8,492 bases of DNA from contig NYWC01000037.1 of the NCBI GenBank assembly GCA_002684935.1, positions 8,478 to 16,969 on the forward strand, read 5' to 3'. Below, one piece after another: positions 1 through 5,800 of this stretch (position 1 is its first letter; each line of letters starts with the position of its first letter). Source of the stretch: Gammaproteobacteria bacterium (GTDB taxonomy: Bacteria > Pseudomonadota > Gammaproteobacteria > Pseudomonadales > Pseudohongiellaceae). Both the position numbers and the translations under genes were made by a program. The notes under the pieces are model-generated. The model worked only from the letters and a program-made list of their open reading frames with translations. It was not told the origin of the DNA and searched no databases.

Positions 1-93
1 AATTATGAGAAAAGTCGTCTGCGCGTTGCAGTACTGATTTTTGGTCGCTCTACACCAGTCGAACTTGAGTTCGGGCAAGTAGAGAAGAGCTGA
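1..93 (+). CDS. nusG: Transcription termination/antitermination factor NusG, C-terminal fragment
   Basis: The window opens inside this gene; 30 codons and a TGA stop are visible. The peptide reads NYEKSRLRVAVLIFGRSTPV followed by ELEFGQVEKS. This is the end of the NusG C-terminal KOW domain, including the strand motif FGR-(S/A)-TPVEL seen in enterobacterial NusG. NusG binds the RNA polymerase clamp through its N-terminal domain, and its KOW domain contacts Rho or ribosomal protein S10, linking transcription to termination and translation. Only the last part of the KOW domain is present, so the start and the polymerase-binding domain cannot be judged. It lies upstream of rplK as in the usual secE-nusG-rplKAJL-rpoBC arrangement. 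Identification is secure despite the short length because of both the sequence match and the neighbours. Confidence 0.95.
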   Translation, partial: NYEKSRLRVAVLIFGRSTPVELEFGQVEKS

Positions 94-111
94 GGAGTCT
101 TCAGGCTCCTC
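92..111 (+). other. Hairpin on the nusG stop codon
   Basis: GAGGAGTC (92-99) pairs with GGCTCCTC (104-111), with a four-base loop TTCA and one G-T wobble, giving an 8-bp stem. The left arm begins inside the nusG TGA. No T tract follows (the next bases are AATCTCGGGG), so it is not a standard intrinsic terminator. It could protect the nusG mRNA 3' end or help a pause; the role is inference. Confidence 0.5.
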
Positions 112-117
112 AATCTC

Positions 118-221
118 GGGGTCAGAGTAAAGTTCCTTTTGTCGCTTTAAAGCGCGGTAACACAAAAGAAGAAATTTTACTCTGCCCCCAACACTATCGG
201 GGACAGATCAAAACCTGCCCC
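118..221. repeat. REP/BIME-like pair of palindromes between nusG and rplK
   Basis: There are two imperfect palindromes ten bases apart. Unit 1 (118-188): GGGG (118-121), unpaired T122, CAGAGTAAAGTT (123-134) pairs with AATTTTACTCTG (173-184, one G-T wobble) and CCCC (185-188), about 16 bp. Inside it are a perfect 7-bp stem CTTTTGT/ACAAAAG (136-142/162-168) and the 12-base palindrome CGCTTTAAAGCG (143-154). Unit 2 (199-221): GGGG (199-202), unpaired A203, CAG (204-206) pairs with CTG (215-217) and CCCC (218-221) around an eight-base loop. Both share GGGG-N-CAG...CTG-CCCC with one unpaired base in the 5' arm. GC-rich stems with a bulge, in pairs, in an intergenic spacer, are the hallmark of REP/BIME repeats mobilised by REP-associated tyrosine transposases. 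From memory, similar GGGGTCAGAGTAAA ends occur in other proteobacterial intergenic repeats. Copy number in the genome cannot be seen here. Confidence 0.6.
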
Positions 222-259
222 TAACATCCGATCCCTGTGCGTCTAGCCACACACGGGGT

Positions 260-295
260 GGTCAGGGGAGTTGAGCTGGGCTCAACGTCTGAACC
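260..295 (+). promoter_or_regulatory. Probable L1-binding autoregulatory stem-loop in the rplK leader
   Basis: A perfect 7-bp hairpin GTTGAGC/GCTCAAC (270-276/280-286, loop TGG) sits on a lower stem GGTCAG (260-265) pairing with CTGACC after omission of one bulged A (289-295). The two stems are separated by an asymmetric internal loop, GGGA (266-269) against GT (287-288). The structure ends two bases before the rplK Shine-Dalgarno AAGGAG. In E. coli and other bacteria, L1 binds a mimic of its 23S rRNA site in the rplK leader and represses rplK-rplA translation. That site also has two helices around an asymmetric purine-rich loop. Position and architecture fit, but base-level agreement with a known L1 site was not checked. 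Confidence 0.5.
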
Positions 296-308
296 CAAGG
301 AGAAGATC

Positions 309-743
309 ATGGCTAAGAAAGTACAAGCTTATATCAAGCTTCAGGTTGGTGCTGGTCAGGCAAACCCTAGCCCACCCGTCGGCCCGGCTTTGGGTCAGCA
401 TGGCGTGAATATCATGGAATTCTGTAAAGCGTTCAATGCCCAAACTCAGGGCACTGAGCCTGGATTGCCAATTCCTGTGGTAATCACGGTATACGCAGAT
501 CGCAGCTTTACCTTCATTACCAAGACCCCTCCAGCCTCTGTGCTACTGCGCAAGGCAGCAGGGATCAAAAAAGGCAGCGGTCGTCCCAATACTGAAAAAG
601 TAGGCAAGGTGACGCGTGCTCAACTAGAAGATATCGCAACCCAAAAAATGCCTGACCTGACGGCAGCCGACATGGATGCAGCTGTGCGTACCCTTGCGGG
701 TAGTGCACGTAGCGCTGGTCTCGATGTGGAGGGAGTAGAGTAA
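309..743 (+). CDS. rplK: 50S ribosomal protein L11
   Basis: 144 aa, close to the 142 aa of E. coli L11. L11 sits at the base of the ribosomal stalk, where it binds the GTPase-associated region of 23S rRNA and contacts elongation and release factors; it is also needed for stringent-response activation of RelA. The N-terminal domain carries the proline-rich segment NPSPPVGPALGQHG (residues 19-32), the region of thiopeptide resistance mutations. The RNA-binding C-terminal domain ends in the family signature AVRTLAGSARSAGLDVEG (residues 125-142). The start is set at the ATG at 309 because it gives the conserved N-terminus MAKKVQAYIKLQ and has AAGGAG at 297-302, six bases upstream. An in-frame GTG at 237 would add 24 unrelated residues and is rejected. 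The stop overlaps the rplA start by one base (TAATG), implying translational coupling. Control is probably by L1 at the leader stem-loop. Confidence 0.98.
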   Translation: MAKKVQAYIKLQVGAGQANPSPPVGPALGQHGVNIMEFCKAFNAQTQGTEPGLPIPVVITVYADRSFTFITKTPPASVLLRKAAGIKKGSGRPNTEKVGKVTRAQLEDIATQKMPDLTAADMDAAVRTLAGSARSAGLDVEGVE

Positions 744-1438
744 TGGCTAAACTATCTAAGAAGCGAAAGGCTATGGCCGAGAAGTTGGATTCAGCAAAGA
801 CTTACTCCGTCGAAGAAGCTGTTTCTCTGATCTCTGAGTTTGCTTCACCAAAATTTAAAGAATCAATCGACGTCTCTGTCAATCTCGGCGTAGACCCGCG
901 TAAATCCGATCAGGTAGTACGTGGCTCAACTACACTGCCAGCTGGCACGGGTAAAGACGTTCGCGTTGCCGTATTCGCGCAGGGTGCCAATGCTGAGAAG
1001 GCGACCGCTGCTGGTGCTGACATAGTGGGATTCGAAGACTTGGCCGAGTCGATTCAGGGTGGCAACCTTGACTTTGACGTGGTCATCGCGACCCCAGATG
1101 CGATGCGAGTCGTCGGCAAGCTGGGTACAGTGCTTGGTCCTCGCGGACTGATGCCTAACCCAAAAGTAGGCACAGTAACGCCAGATGTAGAAGCTGCGGT
1201 TAAGAATGCCAAGGCAGGTCAGGTACGTTATCGCACAGACAAGAATGGCATCGTGCACGGCGGCATAGGCAAGGTAGGTTTTGATGGCGAAGCAATCAGA
1301 TCAAACTTGGAAGCACTGCTGGTGGATCTCAAAAGGGCCAAGCCTGCAACTTCGAAAGGTGTTTACATCAAGAAGGTGGTACTGTCCTCAACTATGGGTC
1401 CTGGCGTTCAGATTGACCATTCGGCACTGGCTCAATAA
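743..1438 (+). CDS. rplA: 50S ribosomal protein L1
   Basis: 231 aa (E. coli 234). L1 forms the mobile L1 stalk on 23S rRNA helices 76-78 and assists E-site tRNA release. It is also the translational repressor of its own rplK-rplA mRNA. The family signature GKLGTVLGPRGLMPNPKVGT is at residues 125-144, and the RNA-contact motif SSTMGPG, with the conserved Thr217, is at residues 215-221. The N-terminus MAKLSKKRKA is typical. The ATG shares its A with the last base of the rplK TAA, and GGAGGGAG lies at 728-735 inside the end of rplK, so the pair is a coupled translation unit. The downstream 271 bases are a structured leader for rplJ, so rplKA and rplJL form two separately controlled translational units, as in E. 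coli. Confidence 0.98.
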   Translation: MAKLSKKRKAMAEKLDSAKTYSVEEAVSLISEFASPKFKESIDVSVNLGVDPRKSDQVVRGSTTLPAGTGKDVRVAVFAQGANAEKATAAGADIVGFEDLAESIQGGNLDFDVVIATPDAMRVVGKLGTVLGPRGLMPNPKVGTVTPDVEAAVKNAKAGQVRYRTDKNGIVHGGIGKVGFDGEAIRSNLEALLVDLKRAKPATSKGVYIKKVVLSSTMGPGVQIDHSALAQ

Positions 1439-1441
1439 CAC
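1413..1441 (+). promoter_or_regulatory. Weak candidate promoter for rplJ at the end of rplA
   Basis: TTGACC (1413-1418) matches the sigma-70 -35 consensus at five of six positions. The possible -10 boxes are poor: TAACAC at 1436-1441 with a 17-base spacer (three of six), or AATAAC at 1434-1439 with a 15-base spacer (four of six). E. coli has a promoter (PL10) in the corresponding region, which is the main reason to mention it. Sequence support alone is weak. Confidence 0.2.
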
Positions 1442-1458
1442 ACAGTAGAGAATTGAGT

Positions 1459-1498
1459 GGATCGCATTTGCCTTACTGGGCCTGCGGTCTGCGATACC
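1459..1498 (+). other. First hairpin of the rplJ leader
   Basis: GGATCGCA (1459-1466) pairs with TGCGAT (1490-1495) and CC (1497-1498), leaving A1496 bulged. A small inner helix GCC/GGC (1470-1472/1479-1481) can form in the large loop. It precedes a longer hairpin and the L10-binding region. A role in folding or timing the leader is inference. Confidence 0.4.
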
Positions 1499-1500
1499 GA

Positions 1501-1546
1501 CTTTGAGTGGTTTCGCTAGTCTTCTGACTGGCCGAGACCATCAAAG
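1501..1546 (+). other. Long 20-bp hairpin in the rplJ leader
   Basis: CTTTGA (1501-1506) pairs with TCAAAG (1541-1546). TGGTTTCG (1508-1515) pairs with CGAGACCA (1533-1540). CTAGTC (1516-1521) pairs with GACTGG (1526-1531). The loop is TTCT, G1507 and C1532 are single-base bulges, and there are two G-T wobbles. This is the strongest helix in the rplJ leader and directly abuts the L10-leader core. No T tract follows, so it is not an intrinsic terminator. It may insulate or orient the L10-binding fold, or serve as an RNase III substrate. Confidence 0.55.
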
Positions 1547-1644
1547 ACCGTAGGTGAAGTCAGAGCAGTAGTTCATGTCCTGGCGTCTTAATTTCCTACG
1601 CAGATGGTGAAGCCCGATCCGGATTATTTCCGGTTCTTATCACC
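1547..1644 (+). promoter_or_regulatory. L10 leader (binding site for the L10-(L7/L12)4 repressor)
   Basis: The segment starts ACCGTAGGTGAAG (1547-1559) and returns with CCTACGCAGATGGTGA (1595-1610). CGTAGG (1549-1554) pairs with CCTACG (1595-1600). ACC (1547-1549) can alternatively extend to GGT (1606-1608) across the asymmetric CGCAGA segment, a kink-turn-like arrangement. GGTGA (1606-1610) also pairs with TCACC (1640-1644) around an inner hairpin CCGGA/TCCGG (1619-1623/1629-1633, loop TTATT). The CCGTAGGTG and CCTRCG...GGTGA elements in this order agree with my memory of the conserved L10 leader (Rfam L10_leader, RF00557). L10 in complex with L7/L12 binds this leader and blocks rplJ-rplL translation when stalk protein is in excess. 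A covariance-model search would settle the exact limits. Confidence 0.75.
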
Positions 1645-1652
1645 GAACTCGA

Positions 1653-1689
1653 GGGCAACGAAAGTTGTCTATAACCGGCTCTTTGAGCC
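1653..1689 (+). other. Two small hairpins between the L10 leader and the rplJ ribosome binding site
   Basis: GGGCAAC (1653-1659) pairs with GTTGTCT (1664-1670), including two G-T wobbles, and is capped by a GAAA tetraloop, a stable GNRA fold. GGCTC (1677-1681) pairs with GAGCC (1685-1689) around TTT and ends nine bases before the AGGAG at 1698-1702. They lie where leader refolding could expose or hide the rplJ ribosome binding site; that mechanism is inference. Confidence 0.45.
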
Positions 1690-1709
1690 ATAGGAAAAGG
1701 AGTTAACTA

Positions 1710-2240
1710 GTGGCTATTCGACTAGAAGACAAGCAACAAATAGTCTCTGAAGTCAATCAGGCTGCTACTAGTGCATTGTCTGCAGTGCTCGCGGATTACC
1801 GTGGTGTCACTGTTGAGGACATGACAGCTCTTCGTAAGAACGCACGAGAAAATAAGGTCTATCTGCGAGTTGTACGAAACACGCTTTTAAAGCGTGCCGT
1901 TGTAGATACCGATTTCGAGTGCATTCAAGAAGTGCTGGTAGGTCCGACGATTCTCGCGCTTTCCCAGGAAGATCCCGGTGCTGCGGCACGTGTATTGAAG
2001 GATTTCGCCAAGGAAAACGAAGAATTTGAAATCAAGGCACTTTCCGTCGGTGGCGAACTCATGGATGCAAACCAGATCGACGTGTTGGCGAAGTTGCCAA
2101 CCATGGATCAGGCGCGTTCCATATTAATGAGTGTCATGTTGGCGCCTGTTACTAAACTGGCTAGAACGCTACACGAAGTTCCTTCGAAAGCTACCCGTGC
2201 GGTGGCTGCTGTTCGTGACCAGAAGCAGGATGCGGCCTAA
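1710..2240 (+). CDS. rplJ: 50S ribosomal protein L10
   Basis: 176 aa, slightly longer than the 165 aa of E. coli; the extra residues are spread through the C-terminal half and tail. L10 anchors the stalk: its N-terminal domain binds 23S rRNA beside L11 and its C-terminal helix carries the L7/L12 dimers. With L7/L12 bound it represses its own leader. The N-terminus MAIRLEDKQQIVSEVN and the basic segment LRKNARENKVYLRVVRNTLL (residues 41-60) are typical of the family. The start is GTG at 1710, supported by AGGAG at 1698-1702 (seven-base spacing) and by the conserved N-terminus; a GTG start may keep translation modest. It is preceded by a 271-base structured leader and followed 46 bases later by rplL. 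In E. coli the L10:L12 ratio is set at the translation level; the strong AGGAG and ATG of rplL here fit that. Confidence 0.97.
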   Translation: MAIRLEDKQQIVSEVNQAATSALSAVLADYRGVTVEDMTALRKNARENKVYLRVVRNTLLKRAVVDTDFECIQEVLVGPTILALSQEDPGAAARVLKDFAKENEEFEIKALSVGGELMDANQIDVLAKLPTMDQARSILMSVMLAPVTKLARTLHEVPSKATRAVAAVRDQKQDAA

Positions 2241-2286
2241 TTCCTTTATTTATTGATTATTAAGTTATGTGCAGGAGATAAGAATC

Positions 2287-2664
2287 ATGTCTCTATCCAG
2301 AGAAGAAGTTTTAGATGCAATCGCTGACATGTCAGTTATGGACGTTGTTCAACTGGTGGAAGCAATGGAAGAAAAATTTGGCGTATCAGCGGCTGCAGCC
2401 GTTGCTGCAGCTCCAGCAGCAGCTGGCGGTGATGCAGCACCAGCAGAAGAAAAGGAAGATTTCGATATCGTTCTGGCTAGCGTTGGTGAAAAGAAGGTTA
2501 ACGTCATTAAAGCAGTTCGTGGAATTACAGGTCTTGGCCTGAAAGAAGCTAAAGAAATGGTTGATGGTGCTCCAGCCACTCTTAAGGAAGCAGCACCTAA
2601 AGCGGAAGCCGAAGAAGCTAAGAAGGTATTGGAAGAAGCTGGCGCAACCGTTGAGCTTAAGTAA
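2287..2664 (+). CDS. rplL: 50S ribosomal protein L7/L12
   Basis: 125 aa (E. coli 121). This acidic stalk protein is present in several dimers per ribosome and recruits translational GTPases. The N-terminal dimerisation and L10-binding domain is at residues 1-33 (MSLSREEVLDAIADMSVMDV and on). It is followed by a flexible Ala/Pro/Gly hinge (about 34-54) and the factor-binding C-terminal domain (about 56-125) with the conserved VNVIKAVRGITGLGLKEAKE helix region. The start is taken at ATG 2287, which gives the family N-terminus and has AGGAG at 2273-2277 with nine-base spacing. An in-frame ATG at 2269 would add six residues and lies upstream of that AGGAG, so it is rejected. The 46-base rplJ-rplL gap is AT-rich with no hairpin I can support. 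An attenuator-like hairpin follows the gene. Confidence 0.98.
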   Translation: MSLSREEVLDAIADMSVMDVVQLVEAMEEKFGVSAAAAVAAAPAAAGGDAAPAEEKEDFDIVLASVGEKKVNVIKAVRGITGLGLKEAKEMVDGAPATLKEAAPKAEAEEAKKVLEEAGATVELK

Positions 2665-2688
2665 AAGACTTAGGCTAAAGCGTGATTC

Positions 2689-2726
2689 GGCGCTGGATCC
2701 ATGGGAAGTGGATCCAGTGTCTTTCT
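2689..2726 (+). terminator. Attenuator-like hairpin between rplL and rpoB
   Basis: GGCGCTGGATCC (2689-2700) pairs with GGATCCAGTGTC (2710-2721), a 12-bp stem with two G-T wobbles and a perfect 8-bp core CTGGATCC/GGATCCAG, around a nine-base loop. It is followed by TTTCT (2722-2726), a short imperfect T tract, then GCGC. E. coli has a partial terminator at this position that lowers rpoBC transcription relative to rplL. The weak T tract here fits read-through rather than full termination. Termination efficiency cannot be read from sequence. Confidence 0.65.
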
Positions 2727-2741
2727 GCGCTTATGAATAAT

Positions 2742-2779
2742 GCTGCAACTGAGGTCGCAGCTAGCGATTGGCAGATCGC
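2742..2779 (+). other. Tandem hairpins upstream of rpoB, possible mRNA processing site
   Basis: GCTGC/GCAGC (2742-2746/2757-2761), with an inner AC/GT pair beyond one mismatch and loop TGAG, is followed two bases later by GCGAT/ATCGC (2764-2768/2775-2779, loop TGGCAG). E. coli transcripts are cut by RNase III in the rplL-rpoB spacer. These stems are short for a typical RNase III site, so processing here is a suggestion from position. Confidence 0.4.
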
Positions 2780-2834
2780 GAAGATTTTCTGCTGGTAGTT
2801 TTGATACACAGTACTCATTGCTAGGAATACACTA

Positions 2835-5800
2835 ATGGCCTATTCGTATACAGAGAAAAAGCGTATTCGTAAGAATTTTGGCAAATTGCCAAGCGCTATG
2901 GACATCCCATACCTGCTGTCCATCCAGGTAGATTCTTACAGACAATTTACCCAGACCGGCATATCCGCTGAGGATCGCATGGATCAGGGCTTACACGCCG
3001 CATTCAAATCTGTATTCCCTATCGTAAGTTATTCTGGAAAAGCTGTTCTGGAATACGTGAGCTATGAGCTTGGGAAGCCCGTGTTTGACGTTAAGGAATG
3101 TCAACTGCGGGGCTCTACTTATTCTGTTTCTCTGCGGGTGAAAGTGCGGCTGATTCTGTACGATAAGGAATCTACCACTCAGACCATTAAGGACATTAAA
3201 GAACAGGAAGTTTACATGGGCGAAATACCATTAATGACGGACTCAGGTACGTTCGTTATTAATGGTACTGAACGCGTTGTAGTGTCGCAGCTGCATCGTT
3301 CGCCTGGTGTGTTCTTCGATCACGACCGTGGCAAGACCCACAGTTCAGGCAAGTTGTTGTATTCGGCAAGGGTTATTCCTTACCGTGGTTCCTGGCTTGA
3401 CTTCGAGTTCGATCCCAAAGATATGGTGTATGTGCGAATCGACCGCCGTCGCAAATTGCCGGCTACTGTCCTGCTGCGCGCGCTCGGTTTCAGCTCCCAG
3501 GAAATTCTGGAGATGTTCTATGAGAACAATACCTTCAAGGTTAAGAAAGGCAAAGAGCCTCATATCGCGCTGGAGCTGGTACCAACACGTCTGCGTGGTG
3601 AAGTTCTCACATTCCCTGTTATTGACAAGAAGGGCAAGCTCATAGTCGAAGAAGGGCGGCGCATTACTTCTCGCCATATTCGCCAGATGGAGGCAGCCAA
3701 GCTGACCGATCTGGTTGTGAACAACGAGTTTCTCGTTGGTGCTTCGCTGGCACAGGATATTATCAATGAGGAAACCGGTGAGGTGATGTTTGCCTGTAAC
3801 ACGGAAATCACCGACGAGCTCATCGAGCAATTTTACGAACAGGAAATTGGCTCATTCCAGACAATCTATACGAATGATTTAGACTGTGGCCCATTCGTCT
3901 CCCACACGCTGCGAATTGACTCTACGACTTCCAAACTGGAAGCCATGGTGGAAATTTATCGTATGATGCGTCCTGGCGAGCCGCCCACAAAAGAATCTGC
4001 TGAAAATCTATTCTCTAACCTGTTCTTCTCGCCAGAGCGCTATGACCTGTCAGCAGTAGGCCGCATGAAGTTCAATCGTCGCCTGGGACGTCCTGAATCA
4101 ACCGGCGCCCCGGTGCTGGATAACAGCGACATCGTTGAAGTACTAAAGACCCTGGTCGGGATTCGCAACGGCTTCGGTTCTGTAGACGACATCGATCACC
4201 TAGGTAATCGCCGTATCCGCTCAGTGGGTGAGATGGCAGAAAATCAGTTTCGCGTTGGCCTCGTAAGGGTGGAGCGTGCTGTGAAAGAGCGTCTGAGTAT
4301 GGCGGACTCTGAAGGTCTGATGCCTCAGGATATGATTAACGCCAAGCCGGTTGCTGCGGCAATCAAGGAATTCTTTGGTTCCAGCCAGCTGTCCCAGTTT
4401 ATGGACCAGAACAATCCTCTGTCGGAGGTCACGCACAAGCGCCGTGTTTCTGCGCTTGGGCCGGGTGGTCTGACCCGAGAACGAGCAGGCTTCGAAGTCC
4501 GTGACGTGCACCCGACTCATTATGGCCGTGTGTGTCCGATTGAGACGCCGGAAGGTCCAAATATTGGATTAATAAATTCACTGGCAACGTATGCGCGCAC
4601 CAACGACTACGGATTCCTAGAGAGCCCGTATCGAAAGGTCGTGAATAACAAGGTAACCGACGAAATCGATTATCTCTCTGCCATCGATGAAAGTGATTTT
4701 GTGATCGCTCAGGCCAGTGCCGAACTGAATAATAAGCGTGGCTTTGTCGACCAGTTAGTCACCGTGCGATACAAGGGTGAGACTACCCTTAAGCCGCGTG
4801 AGGAAGTTGATTACATGGATGTGGCCCCTCAGCAGATGGTGTCGGTTGCCGCGGCATTGATTCCATTCCTGGAGCACGACGATGCTAACCGAGCTCTGAT
4901 GGGTTCCAATATGCAACGCCAGGCTGTCCCTACATTGAAGACAGAGAAGCCGCTAGTTGGTACCGGCATGGAGCGCAATGTTGCGCGAGACTCCGGTGTT
5001 TGTGTAGTGGCGTTCCGCGGTGGGGTTATCGAAAGCGTTGATGCGGGCCGAATTATCGTTCGCGTTAATGATGATGAGACTGATGCCGGAGAGGCGGGTG
5101 TAGATATCTACAACCTGACCAAGTACACGCGTTCTAACCAGAACACCTGTATTTCACAGAAGCCACTGGTGACGGATGGAGACTCGGTGGCCCGTGGCGA
5201 CATTCTTGCTGACGGGCCATCGATCGATATTGGCGAATTGGCTCTGGGCCAAAACATGCTTATCGCCTTTATGCCGTGGAATGGCTACAACTTCGAAGAT
5301 TCGATCCTGATTTCTGAAAGAGTGGTGAAAGAAGATCGTTTTACCAGTATCCACATCCAGGAACTGACTTGTGTCGCTCGCGATACCAAACTGGGCTCAG
5401 AGGAAATCACTGCCGATATTCCTAACGTTGGTGAGGGTGCCCTGAGTAAGCTGGATGAGTCCGGTATTGTTTATATCGGAGCGGAGGTAACCGCTGGCGA
5501 TATCCTGGTGGGCAAGGTGACACCGAAGGGTGAAACCCAGCTTACTCCTGAAGAAAAACTTTTGCGCGCGATCTTCGGTGAGAAAGCGTCTGATGTGAAA
5601 GATACGTCCTTGCGTGTTCCTTCAAGCGTGAAGGGAACCGTAATCGATGTACAGGTTTTTACTCGCGATGGTCTGGAAAAAGATCAGCGTGCCATGGACA
5701 TCGAAGAGATGCAGCTCGCTCAGGTGCTCAAAGACATTAATGATGAATACCGCATCGTTGAAGAGGCCACTTACGAGCGTCTGCAGCAAGCGCTGGTCGG

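Noticed and set aside
92..117. Intrinsic terminator after nusG
   Set aside because: A good hairpin exists, but the following bases (AATCTCGGGG) contain no T tract.
175..200. Possible rplK promoter using TTTTAC and TATCGG
   Set aside because: The spacing (14 bases) and the -10 match (three of six) are both poor, and the bases are explained by the palindromes.
237..308. Upstream GTG giving L11 a 24-residue N-terminal extension
   Set aside because: The extension does not resemble L11, has no ribosome binding site of its own and covers the leader stem-loop. The ATG at 309 has AAGGAG and gives the conserved N-terminus.
1453..1481. TTGAGT as a -35 box for rplJ
   Set aside because: No acceptable -10 box at 15 to 19 bases downstream; the region there is GC-rich (ACTGGGCC).
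2269..2286. Upstream ATG adding six residues to L7/L12
   Set aside because: The AGGAG at 2273-2277 lies downstream of that ATG and serves the ATG at 2287, which starts the conserved MSLSREEV.
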